A stretch of 64,000 nucleotides of DNA from JAAYUJ01 sp963698165 (GTDB lineage Bacteria > Desulfobacterota > Syntrophobacteria > Syntrophobacterales > Syntrophobacteraceae): assembly GCA_963698165.1 (NCBI GenBank), contig CAVOPT010000022.1, forward strand, positions 168,615 to 232,614, read 5' to 3'. Position numbers and translations under genes: made by a program. The notes beneath the pieces are model-generated. The model searched no databases. It was not told the DNA's origin and worked only from the letters and a program-made list of their open reading frames with translations. This document shows, one piece after another, positions 18,737 through 26,828 of the stretch (position 1 is its first letter; each line of letters begins with the position of its first letter).

Positions 18737-19048
18737 ATGGCGGAGTATGTGGAAGAATCCGGTGTCACGAGAAAGCAGATCGGAATGCGCTTGCTTTACA
18801 CGGTGCTTTTCCTCATCGTCTTCGAAGTCCTGAAATTGATCATTCAGGTCACCGTGCTTTTTCAGTACGTCTATCTTCTGATCACCAAGGACTACAGCAA
18901 GCCCCTGCGGAGCTTTTCGGACAGACTGGCCGCCTATGCTTACAAGGTGATCCGGTATATGACCCTGAACGAGAATCAGCGCCCCTTCCCGTTCAGTGAA
19001 TTCCCGGCGGAAGGGGAAAAGTCCGAGGAGCAGGTCCGCTTCGAGTGA
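18737..19048 (+). CDS. DUF4389 membrane protein
   Basis: A 103-residue protein with two adjacent hydrophobic segments (LLYTVLFLIVFEVLKLI and VTVLFQYVYLLI) followed by SDRLAAYAYKVIRYMTLNE, the hallmark of DUF4389. Function is unknown in the family. AGAAGGAGGG lies just before the ATG. It stands alone between the radical SAM gene and the convergent TPR-CHAT gene, about 220 nt after the former. Confidence 0.8.
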   Translation: MAEYVEESGVTRKQIGMRLLYTVLFLIVFEVLKLIIQVTVLFQYVYLLITKDYSKPLRSFSDRLAAYAYKVIRYMTLNENQRPFPFSEFPAEGEKSEEQVRFE

Positions 19049-19120
19049 TGTTGTGAAGCGGGAGGAAATAACGTCGAATTGTGACGCCCTGAGCCAGAGC
19101 ACGCTTGGTTCGACCGGAGT

Positions 19121-22100
19121 TCACTCTCTCTTCTCTTGAGACGGCAATGGCCCCGGGTCGCCCTGAGATATAAAAGCTCCCCAATAGAACGGTTCGGGAA
19201 AGATCGCCTTTACGGCCAACTGGGCTTCGCGGAGTGCATCCGTTCGAGGATACCCTTCCAGTATTCGCTTGTAGAAATGTTCCATGAGCATTTGGGTCTG
19301 TGAGTCGGGAACCTTCCAGAGGCTCATCACAAGCGTTTTTGCTCCAGCCAGAAGAAGCGCTCTGCGAAGTCCGAAAACCCCCTCACCGGATCTTATGTCG
19401 CCAAGCCCCGTCTCACAAGCCGACAGCACGACGAGTTCAGTGGAGAGGAGGTCCAAACCCGAAGCATCCTCACCCGTGAGGATGCCGTCTCCTGCTTCAG
19501 GGGGTGGGCGTTTCCCCTGAACCCAGGTGTTGGCTCCCGCGAGCACAAGTCCCGAGCGGAGCAGGGGGTTTTCCATGGAGCGGATCAACGGGCTGGCTCT
19601 ACGATTGGTGGATTCTCCTCCAGAATCAGCCTTGGGATCGCCACCGTTGGCAGGGCCTGCCTGATCGGGAAGGAAGAACCCATGAGTCGCGATGTGCAGG
19701 ATGCGTGGCGAGGGATGCTCCTTCAATTGGCCTTTGGAAGCATGCCGGTCCAGCAGAGGGTTGACATCGAGGAGAGCCGCGACGCGTTCACCCTCGGTGC
19801 GTGTGCCTGGAAGCCGGTTGAAATGTGGAGCCATGCCCATGAAGTCCCGGGACTGTCTTCCTAACGGTGCTGTTTTGTCTGGCTGAGCGGCTTGAAGCCC
19901 TGTGTCGAGATCGTAGTCGGGGTCTGCCATGACAAGTGGGGCGGAAGGCTTCAGCTTGGAATTCGATCCGAAGCGGAGTACATCGCGTCCGGAGCCGACA
20001 TAGCTGATAAGGTATTCATCGATGAGACACCGGTTGGCCTCCACGGGCAGAGCCGCGAAAGGCAGTCTGTGGAGGTCGCCGTCCGGAGCCAGGAAGACCC
20101 GTTTCCGCCCTCCCAAACCTCTCGATAGAGAATCGAAAACTGCTCCGCGAAGATTTGCCGCGCTGTCGCCCCGCACCCTCCCGTCTCTTTTGGTGGTTAT
20201 GCCCCGGCCGTCTGGTTTCTCGGAATCTCCGGTGATGGTGTATCGGAAATCGGAGATCATCCGGTCAATGCTGTCCGCCGCCCCCAGATCGATCATCACA
20301 ATGTTTTCCGGTTCTCCCGAAGGCATTACGAAAGCCAGATAACGGGCCGGCTTCCATGGTGATTCCTTCTTCGCGGGGATGGCCCTGAAATCGAACAGAT
20401 CGAAACGGATGAACTCGACGAGGGCCGTCCCCGGAGGGAGGGCCTTGGCGACCGCCTGCCGGTCGGCATCCGCAAGCCTTTTCTCCAGGTTGATCTCGGG
20501 GATTCGGCTCGCCAAGTCCACTTCAAGCTTTTCCTTCTCGGCTTCCCACTTTGCCAGCAGTTCTCGATGCGCGTCCGGACCTTCCGGGCCGGGGCCCGAC
20601 AAGATTTTCTGCCCAATCTGGATGCGCAGAGCCCTCAATTGACGAAGCTTGGGTTCCAGGTCGGGATAGCGCCCTCCCAAAACGGCGTCCTGTTCGGTCG
20701 CCATTGCCTCGGCCACAATGGCCTTGCGCTTCAGCACAAGGTCCAGGCCTGTCATGACTGCCTTTGGGGAGTTTGAGAGAGATTGGACGATGAGCGAAAG
20801 AAATGAATCCATCTCCCCGCGGAGTGTCTTGACGAAACCCATGCGCTGGCTTTCAGACGCCATGGAAAAAACATTGCGGATCAGGAGGTCGTTGATCTCC
20901 TGAGCCCGATTCATCAGATCCAGCGCTTCGGTCTCGCGGGAAGTGGCAGCGTAGAGCGCTGCCATGTTATTCAAAGTGGCGGCTACGTCGGGGTGCCCCT
21001 CACCCAGCAGGGAGGCCCTGATTTCCAGAGCCTGCCGATAAAAGGGCTCGGCTTCCTGGTATCTGCCCATTGCGTTATAGAGGGCCCCAAGGTTGTGCAA
21101 AGTGAGGGCAACATTTGGGTGCCGGTTTCCAAGGGCCGCCTTCCATATCTCGAGTGCCTGCCGGTATAGCGACTCGGCTTCCTGATACCTGTGCGTGGTC
21201 TTGTAGACCACCGCCAGGTTTTGCATGGCGAGGGCAACATCGGGGTGCTTTTCGCCCAGGCTGGATCGCTCTATCTCCAGCACTCTCCCATAGAGTTCCT
21301 CTGCCTCTTTGAAGTTGCCCGTCAAGTAACGGAGATCGGCCAGACTGTTCAGGCCGTTTGCGAATTCGGGATGCTTTTCGCCCACGGCAGTCTGATAGAT
21401 TTCATTCGCCTGGCGATAAAACGAGTCGGCCTTGCCGTAGTCTCCAATGGTCTTATACAGACCTCCAAGATTGTTGAGAACAGCGCCGGCATCAGGACTG
21501 TTCCTTCCCATCTTGACGGTGAAAACCGCCAGGGACTGCTGGTAAAATGGCTCGGCCCTGGTGTAGTTGCCCATGGCTTCGTACAGCGAAGCCATATTGT
21601 TCAAGGTGCGAGCATATTGGGGGTGATCTTCGCCGAGGGTCTTTCGGGTGATGTCAAGGGATTCTTGGTAAAGAGACTCGGCCTCGGAGTACCTTCCCAC
21701 CAGGCTGCAGAGGTGGGCAAGGTTGCTGGTGACGACAGCGTAGTCGGGCTGGTTTTCTCCAGGGATCTTCAGCAGGATGCTTCTTGCCTTCTCGTAGAGC
21801 GGCCCCACCGCAGCGTAGTTTCCCATCGCTTTGTAGAGCGAAGCAAGGTTGTTGAGGCTTCGGACAGTGAACGTATTCTCCTCACCCGCGCCCAATCGGA
21901 TGATTTCCAGAGCTCGAAGATAAGCGGCTTCGGCTTCGGAAAACCTGCCCATCTGTGTGTACAGGCCTCCGAGGTTGTTCAAGCTGATGGCGAAATCCGG
22001 GTCGAGCTCTCCCAGGGCCTTCCCGCGGATTTCCAAAGCCTGTTTCAGGGGCTGTTCCGCTTCGTTGTATCTCCCCATCACTTTGTATGTCGCGGCAAGA

Positions 22101-22522
22101 TTGTCAAGGCTCGTTGCGAAATCCGGATGCTCTTCTCCCAGGGTCCGGCGTGAAAGTTCACAGGCCTCCAGGGCCCGACGGACAGCCTCTTCATAATTGC
22201 CCTGGCGGTGAAGCGTTACGACCTCGCGGTTGAGTTGTGAGACTTTCTCGGCCGCTGAAAGGGAATCGGGCTTGTCGGTGGAATCGGCCTGAGCCACTGG
22301 TCCAGCCACATGAAGCGCCAACTGCGGTCCGAACGGCCTGGTTGTTTTGAGCAAAGGCTTTGAGGGATTCGGAAGGAATACCTCAAAGGATTCAGGAGAC
22401 TTAAGGTCGGCAAACCCACGGGCAGACTCTGGCAAAAGGATCAGCAGGGTGAGCCAGACCATGAGAATATGTGCCGGGACCTGCAGGCGATTCCGTGGGG
22501 ACTGGAAAAACGGCGAGGGCAT
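19121..22522 (-). CDS. Exported TPR-CHAT protein (caspase-like peptidase domain)
   Basis: A 1,133-residue protein. A Sec-type signal (HILMVWLTLLILLPESARG) is followed, from about residue 90 to 525, by roughly ten kinesin-light-chain-type tetratricopeptide repeats with 42-residue spacing (GRYxEAExLYxxAL, then LNNLAxLY). A helical region leads to a C-terminal CHAT domain whose dyad is visible: His in ILHIATHGFF (about residue 945) and Cys in VVLSACETGLGD (about 1035), ending in ALLLAGAKTLVMSLWKVPD. CHAT domains are clan-CD cysteine peptidases. Start 22522 is chosen because GGAG sits 7 nt upstream; the earlier ATG at 22558 has no good site. No CRISPR gene is nearby, so this is not a type III-E Csx29 analogue. 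Confidence 0.88.
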   Translation of the reverse strand: MPSPFFQSPRNRLQVPAHILMVWLTLLILLPESARGFADLKSPESFEVFLPNPSKPLLKTTRPFGPQLALHVAGPVAQADSTDKPDSLSAAEKVSQLNREVVTLHRQGNYEEAVRRALEACELSRRTLGEEHPDFATSLDNLAATYKVMGRYNEAEQPLKQALEIRGKALGELDPDFAISLNNLGGLYTQMGRFSEAEAAYLRALEIIRLGAGEENTFTVRSLNNLASLYKAMGNYAAVGPLYEKARSILLKIPGENQPDYAVVTSNLAHLCSLVGRYSEAESLYQESLDITRKTLGEDHPQYARTLNNMASLYEAMGNYTRAEPFYQQSLAVFTVKMGRNSPDAGAVLNNLGGLYKTIGDYGKADSFYRQANEIYQTAVGEKHPEFANGLNSLADLRYLTGNFKEAEELYGRVLEIERSSLGEKHPDVALAMQNLAVVYKTTHRYQEAESLYRQALEIWKAALGNRHPNVALTLHNLGALYNAMGRYQEAEPFYRQALEIRASLLGEGHPDVAATLNNMAALYAATSRETEALDLMNRAQEINDLLIRNVFSMASESQRMGFVKTLRGEMDSFLSLIVQSLSNSPKAVMTGLDLVLKRKAIVAEAMATEQDAVLGGRYPDLEPKLRQLRALRIQIGQKILSGPGPEGPDAHRELLAKWEAEKEKLEVDLASRIPEINLEKRLADADRQAVAKALPPGTALVEFIRFDLFDFRAIPAKKESPWKPARYLAFVMPSGEPENIVMIDLGAADSIDRMISDFRYTITGDSEKPDGRGITTKRDGRVRGDSAANLRGAVFDSLSRGLGGRKRVFLAPDGDLHRLPFAALPVEANRCLIDEYLISYVGSGRDVLRFGSNSKLKPSAPLVMADPDYDLDTGLQAAQPDKTAPLGRQSRDFMGMAPHFNRLPGTRTEGERVAALLDVNPLLDRHASKGQLKEHPSPRILHIATHGFFLPDQAGPANGGDPKADSGGESTNRRASPLIRSMENPLLRSGLVLAGANTWVQGKRPPPEAGDGILTGEDASGLDLLSTELVVLSACETGLGDIRSGEGVFGLRRALLLAGAKTLVMSLWKVPDSQTQMLMEHFYKRILEGYPRTDALREAQLAVKAIFPEPFYWGAFISQGDPGPLPSQEKRE

Positions 22523-22714
22523 GACGTTGCTCCACCTTTGCACTGCTCTTGCCCGCAACCCAAGGCAGTGTTTGCCACGAAGGATTTCTTCCAGGTTGCT
22601 CTCATCACCCTTCGAATTATTTCACTCCGGAGCACGCGAAGATCGCTGAGAGAAGAGCATGTGTGCGGGGGATAATCTCAGCGTTCTTGGCCCCCTTGGG
22701 GGCGATTTCCCGGC

Positions 22715-22756
22715 TTTTCACAGTGGTGGGAACCCCGAGGGGCCATGAAGGACTGC
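22715..22756. repeat. 55-nt-type dispersed intergenic repeat, copy A
   Basis: It contains GGGAACCCCGAGGGG followed by CCATGAAGGACTGC, preceded by a CTTTTCA phrase. Two more copies of the same core, in the same order, lie at 48500-48610. The rest of the 22.56-22.80 kb gap shows nothing else. Confidence 0.5.
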
Positions 22757-22801
22757 CAGGGGAAAAAGCTCTTGATTTGAGACCGGTTCGCCTTTTCGGC
22801 T

Positions 22802-23323
22802 TCAGCCCCCCTCCCCCAGCCCATCCCGACGGCGGGCAGGGGCTGTTGAGGGCCAGTTTCTTGCCCATTTCTCCAGTTTTTCTTCCTCCCGTAGCCCCCG
22901 CGCCTCGATGACGATGGACCGGGTCTCGTCTCCCGTCACCTCGATTCTCGCGTCCCACCGCCCTTCCGGGAGCTCGTTCCCAAGCCGGTCCGGCCATTCG
23001 ATCACCGCAACCCCTTCTCCAAAAAGGGCTTCTCTCCACGGCAGGGTTTCGAGCTCATCGGGGTGGGACAACCTGTAGAGATCCAGATGATACAGGTGCA
23101 GCCGGCCATCGTATTCATTGATGAAGGTGAAGGTCGGGCTCGTGACGGGAATCTCCGGGGGAACTCCGAGCCCTCGGGCCATGCCCCGGGTGAGGAGTGT
23201 CTTTCCTGCGCCAAGCTCACCCCACAGAGCCAGGATGTCGCCCGGTTCAGCGTACTCGCCGAGGCTCACGCCCAAACGGTACGTGTCATCCTCGCTGAAA
23301 GATTCCATCGTCAGGGACTGCAT
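22802..23323 (-). CDS. tsaE: tRNA threonylcarbamoyladenosine biosynthesis ATPase TsaE
   Basis: A 173-residue protein with P-loop GELGAGKTLLTRG, SPTFTFINEYDG and LYHLDLYRL, the standard TsaE blocks. With TsaB and TsaD it drives formation of t6A37 in ANN-decoding tRNAs; neither partner is in the window. ATG 23323 (MQSLTMESFSED) fits the family length; the longer in-frame upstream extension is Arg/Pro-rich shadow. The start overlaps the end of the nnr gene by 13 nt, so the two are coupled. The C-terminal ~25 residues, rich in Arg and Gly, look like a lineage-specific tail. Confidence 0.93.
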   Translation of the reverse strand: MQSLTMESFSEDDTYRLGVSLGEYAEPGDILALWGELGAGKTLLTRGMARGLGVPPEIPVTSPTFTFINEYDGRLHLYHLDLYRLSHPDELETLPWREALFGEGVAVIEWPDRLGNELPEGRWDARIEVTGDETRSIVIEARGLREEEKLEKWARNWPSTAPARRRDGLGEGG

Positions 23324-24891
23324 GGGGAGCCTGTCTTGCCGTAAGTTTCGAGATGCCCGATGACACGGGGGATTTCCTCGAGGCAATCGGATGCGAGGAG
23401 ACCGCGGCTCGTCGCCTTGCCCATTCGCCGGTCCGCCGCGGCGCCGTGAATGTAGACCCCCAGGCACGCGGCGCGAAAGGGGTCGAAACCCTGGGCCAGA
23501 AATCCCGCGATCATGCCGGTGAGTGTATCTCCCATGCCGCCGGCGGCCATGGCGGGATTGCCCGAGCTGTTGACGGCGAGCCTCCCGTCCGGGGCGGCAA
23601 TGACGGTCCTGAATCCCTTTAGAACCAGGATGACGCCATGGCGGCGGCTGAATTGGGCCGCGACTTCCAGGCGGTTCTCCTGAACATCCCGGGTTGTCCC
23701 TCCGATCAACCGGGCCATCTCCCCCGGGTGAGGCGTGAGAACCGCCGGAAGGGAGAGGCCGTCCAGCAGGTGCAGGTGTCCCGTGACGGCAGTCAGAGCA
23801 TCGGCGTCGAGGACCATGGGGCAGGGAATCCTTGGGAGAAGAGCTCGGATGAGCTCCTGGGTGTCGGGATGCAGGGAAACCCCGGGGCCCATGGCGAAAG
23901 CCTGCTTTCCCTCGAGGAGCTCAAGCACCGCCCTCAGGTCGGAGCTGCTGGGGGACTGTTCGTCCGTTTCCGCGATGGGACAAGTCATCGGCTCCGTGAG
24001 CTTCACCTCCAGAATGGGGTTCAGGCTCTCGGGAACAAAGAGGGTCACAAGCCCCGCGCCCACCCGGGCGGCACCCTCGCAGACGAGAGCCGCGGCTCCC
24101 GTCTTCCCCCTGGAACCCGCCAGGACGCAGACATGGCCCGCCGTTCCCTTGTGCACCCAGGGAGAGCGCGGAGTCACCCACCCCGCCGCAAACTCCTCGT
24201 CAACCCACCAGCGGGCTATTCCGCTTTGACCGGTCACTGCTTGGGGAATGCCGATGTCCACAAGGCTCAGGCGACCAACGGCCTCCACTCCAGGTTCTAT
24301 GACCTGGCCGACTTTCAGGCAGCCGAACGTGGCCGTGGCCGTGGCCTTCACCGCGACTCCCAGCACCCTGCCGGAGCTCGCGTCAAGACCTGACGGAATG
24401 TCAACGGCGAGCTTGGGAACGGGCAGGGCGTTCATGGCTTCGATGACTTCCCGGTAAAGTCCCCGGACTTCGCTCTTCAGTCCCGTGCCAAGGATCGCAT
24501 CGATCAGCACGTCGCTCTTTTCCACGGCTTTCCATTGAGAGGAAAAATCCTTTGCCTCATCCCAGACCGTGAAAGGCACGGACATCTTCTCCAGGATGCG
24601 GAAGTTGGCGAGGGCGTCGCCCTGAAGGCTCCTGGGAGCCCGCAGGCACAGGACGTGAACGCGCGCCCCCCTGTCGTGAAAAATGCGGGCGAGGACAAAG
24701 CCGTCCCCTGCGTTGTTGCCCGCACCCGCCACTATGCAAACGCGGCGTCGAAGGAGATCCGGAACGACCTCCAGGAAAAAACCGGCGGCCCCCCGGGCGG
24801 CGTTTTCCATGAGGACCATCCCGGGAATGCCCATTTCCTCGATGGTCTTGCGGTCCAGGTCTGCCATTTCCGCTGCGGTGACAAGCAACAT
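23311..24891 (-). CDS. nnr: Bifunctional NAD(P)H-hydrate repair enzyme (epimerase + ADP-dependent dehydratase)
   Basis: A 526-residue fusion. The N-terminal YjeF_N-type epimerase (about residues 1-215: MENAARGAA, GAGNNAGDGFVLAR, VDIPSGLDA) equilibrates R and S hydrates of NAD(P)H. The C-terminal carbohydrate-kinase-like dehydratase (GSRGKTGAAALVCEGAARVG, then NSSGNPAMAAGGMGDTLTGM with the catalytic Asp) restores NAD(P)H using ADP. Full length, with both active sites present. AGGGG lies about 9 nt before the ATG. Just upstream is an inverted array of AAGTGnnnTA repeats that separates it from acpS. Confidence 0.94.
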   Translation of the reverse strand: MLLVTAAEMADLDRKTIEEMGIPGMVLMENAARGAAGFFLEVVPDLLRRRVCIVAGAGNNAGDGFVLARIFHDRGARVHVLCLRAPRSLQGDALANFRILEKMSVPFTVWDEAKDFSSQWKAVEKSDVLIDAILGTGLKSEVRGLYREVIEAMNALPVPKLAVDIPSGLDASSGRVLGVAVKATATATFGCLKVGQVIEPGVEAVGRLSLVDIGIPQAVTGQSGIARWWVDEEFAAGWVTPRSPWVHKGTAGHVCVLAGSRGKTGAAALVCEGAARVGAGLVTLFVPESLNPILEVKLTEPMTCPIAETDEQSPSSSDLRAVLELLEGKQAFAMGPGVSLHPDTQELIRALLPRIPCPMVLDADALTAVTGHLHLLDGLSLPAVLTPHPGEMARLIGGTTRDVQENRLEVAAQFSRRHGVILVLKGFRTVIAAPDGRLAVNSSGNPAMAAGGMGDTLTGMIAGFLAQGFDPFRAACLGVYIHGAAADRRMGKATSRGLLASDCLEEIPRVIGHLETYGKTGSPCSP

Positions 24892-24910
24892 GGTGTGAAC
24901 CCCTATGGTG

Positions 24911-25190
24911 AAGTGCCTAAAGTGAGCTAAAGTGCCTAAAGTGAGCTAAAGTGAGCTAAAGTGCCTAAAGTGAAAGGCGAGTGGTGCTGAAGTTAGGCTG
25001 AGTAGTGCGCATCAGAGATAGATTTCCGTCGCTGAATTCGCCGTGCCGCGCCTGCGGGGGGCTCCTCAGTCTTCTGGTTTTCCGCGTTACGGCTGGGGCT
25101 TGATGTACGGGATGGGTGTGAGCTCTGGAAAAGAGCGAACAAGCTTTAAAATTTAGGCACTTTAGCTCACTTTAGTTCACTTTAGGCACT
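24911..25190. repeat. Inverted pair of AAGTG(CC/AGC/AAC)TA repeat arms around ~175 nt
   Basis: The left arm (24911-24974) is a run of 9- and 10-nt units, AAGTGCCTA and AAGTGAGCTA, in mixed order. The right arm (about 25154-25191) is the same kind of run in inverse orientation, including one AAGTGAACTA unit. The 175 nt between contain no gene. The acpS stop codon (TAA, 25182-25184) lies inside the right arm. This is not a CRISPR: there are no unique spacers between units. Confidence 0.7.
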
Positions 25191-25598
25191 TCTTTCCCTC
25201 ACTTCAGGCGCTTCACCAGAACCTTCGAGGACGACGACGGCCGCCGCATAGTCCCCTTCGTCGGTGAGGCTCAGGTGCCATGAGGTTACGCCGGATCGGG
25301 CACAATACTCGGCGGCTCTTGCGGAGAGGGAAATGAAAGGCTTTCCCAGTGCATTGTTGCTCACCTCGATGTCACGCCACTGAACGGGGGATCGCATCCC
25401 CAGCCCCAGGGCCTTCACAAAGGCCTCCTTGGCCGCAAAGCGCATGGCGAAGCACCCGTGAGGGACCCTCTTCACTGAGCAGGCTTCTCTTTCGGCCTCC
25501 GTGAACACGCGCTGCAGAAAGCGCTGTCCCCATCGTTCCATGAGCACCGCAAGGCGCTGCACGCGCACCAGGTCGATGCCCACTCCGTAGACGGCCAT
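25182..25598 (-). CDS. acpS: Holo-[acyl-carrier-protein] synthase
   Basis: A 138-residue 4'-phosphopantetheinyl transferase that activates apo-ACP for fatty-acid synthesis. VGIDLVRVQRL provides the Mg-binding Asp and FAAKEAFVKALG the catalytic Glu-Lys helix; HLSLTDEGDYAAA is also typical. The last residues (about 10-12) lie beyond the usual end, and the stop codon falls in the adjacent AAGTGnnnTA repeat, so the tail was probably rewritten by repeat insertion. It starts 1 nt after the pdxJ stop codon (translational coupling). Confidence 0.94.
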   Translation of the reverse strand: MAVYGVGIDLVRVQRLAVLMERWGQRFLQRVFTEAEREACSVKRVPHGCFAMRFAAKEAFVKALGLGMRSPVQWRDIEVSNNALGKPFISLSARAAEYCARSGVTSWHLSLTDEGDYAAAVVVLEGSGEAPEVRERSA

Positions 25599-25599
25599 G

Positions 25600-26316
25600 T
25601 CAACCGCCCACCAGGGCGATCATCTCTCGAACCGCCCTCTCCATGCCCACCAGGACCGCCCGGGCAATGACGGCGTGGCCGATGCTGAATTCCTCGATCT
25701 CTTTGATGTTCCTGAGCCAAAACACGTTCCGATAATCGACCCCATGGCCGGCATGGACTCCAAGGCCCAGCTTCTGAGCCAGTTTTGCAGCCATTTCGAC
25801 CCGCTCGAATTCCTCCTGGCGCCTGGAGAAGGTCTTGGCTTCAACGAAAACCCCCGTGTGGATTTCCACATAATCGGCTTCCATGCGATGGGCCGTCTTC
25901 ACGTATTTGGTGTCCGGGTTGATGAAGAGGCTGACCGCAATGCCGCCGCCGTGCAATGACTTGATCACTTCCGTGAGTGTCTCCTCGTGCAGGACCACGT
26001 CCAGGCCTCCCTCCGTGGTGAGCTCCTGGCGTTTTTCGGGAACCAGGGTCACCATGTCGGGTTTGATGCGCAGGGCGATGTTCACCATTTCCTGGGTGGC
26101 GGCCATCTCGAGGTTCAGCTTGGTCTTGACCGTCTGCCGAAGGATCTCCACGTCACGGTCCTGGATGTGGCGTCTGTCTTCCCGCAAGTGGACGACGATG
26201 CCCTGCGCCCCCGCCAGTTCCGCAAAAACGGCGGCAGCAACCGGGTCCGGTTCAACCGCCAGGCGCGCCTGCCTTACGGTTGCCACGTGATCCACGTTGA
26301 TGGCTACCCTGGCCAA
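25600..26316 (-). CDS. pdxJ: Pyridoxine 5'-phosphate synthase
   Basis: A 238-residue TIM-barrel enzyme joining 3-amino-2-oxopropyl phosphate with 1-deoxyxylulose 5-phosphate to make pyridoxine 5'-phosphate. Signatures: VNVDH-type start (ARVAINVDHVATVRQAR), HLREDRRHI, EMAATQEM, VSLFINPD, HTGVFVEA and VHAGHGVDYRN. The start codon is TTG, set by AAAGGAG 5 nt upstream. It is full length. It belongs to the tightly packed run pgpH-like / ybeY / pdxJ / acpS and supports a de novo B6 pathway. Confidence 0.95.
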   Translation of the reverse strand: MARVAINVDHVATVRQARLAVEPDPVAAAVFAELAGAQGIVVHLREDRRHIQDRDVEILRQTVKTKLNLEMAATQEMVNIALRIKPDMVTLVPEKRQELTTEGGLDVVLHEETLTEVIKSLHGGGIAVSLFINPDTKYVKTAHRMEADYVEIHTGVFVEAKTFSRRQEEFERVEMAAKLAQKLGLGVHAGHGVDYRNVFWLRNIKEIEEFSIGHAVIARAVLVGMERAVREMIALVGG

Positions 26317-26342
26317 GGTTTCTCCTTTCTATCCACTACGTT

Positions 26343-26828
26343 TCATCCTTCGTCGCTCCCGTTCACGTACCAGTCAAAGGAGTCGTCCTCGTGTCCCAGG
26401 AGACCCAGGAGCTCCAGAGTCTTCTCGTTCATCTCCCGATCCTCCGCATCTCCCCTTTCATGATTGTAACCCACCAGGTGCAGAATTCCGTGGACCAGGA
26501 GCAGATGGAATATGGCCGTCAAAGGCCGGTGATGCTCCTCGCTCATTGCCTTCGCCGTCGGGGCCGATATCACCACGTCGCCCAGAAGCTCGGGGCTGAT
26601 GTCCCCGAATTCGCCCTCGAGCATGGGGAAAGCCAGAACATCGGTGGTGGAATCGACCTGGCGAAACTCCCTGTTCAAGCGCTCCATCTCCTCGTCGTCG
26701 ACGATGGAAACGCTCAGCTCCGCGTCAGTGTATCCCAAGGCGTTTAAGATCTGCGCGGCCGCCAGGCGGATTTGCGCCGGGTTTATCTCGATCTGACTTT
26801 GCATCACGCTGATTTGGATCAGAGGCAT
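26343..26828 (-). CDS. ybeY: Endoribonuclease YbeY (rRNA maturation factor)
   Basis: A 161-residue metal-dependent RNase acting in 16S rRNA 3' processing and ribosome quality control. The zinc site HGILHLVGYNHE (H-x3-H-x5-H) is complete, as is STTDVLAFPM. AAGGGA 6 nt before ATG 26828 supports this start. That makes the gene overlap the upstream pgpH-like gene by 104 nt; an alternative ATG at 26804 would still overlap by 80 nt. The placement next to phoH (ybeZ) matches many bacteria. Confidence 0.93.
   Translation of the reverse strand: MPLIQISVMQSQIEINPAQIRLAAAQILNALGYTDAELSVSIVDDEEMERLNREFRQVDSTTDVLAFPMLEGEFGDISPELLGDVVISAPTAKAMSEEHHRPLTAIFHLLLVHGILHLVGYNHERGDAEDREMNEKTLELLGLLGHEDDSFDWYVNGSDEG

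Noticed and set aside
19121..22522. TPR-CHAT protein as a CRISPR type III-E (Csx29-like) protease
   Set aside because: It carries a signal peptide, has KLC-type TPRs and no gRAMP/Cas7-11 or CRISPR array nearby.
24911..24974. Short regular repeats suggesting a CRISPR array
   Set aside because: Units are 9-10 nt, contiguous, without unique spacers, and an inverted array follows; no cas gene is in the window.
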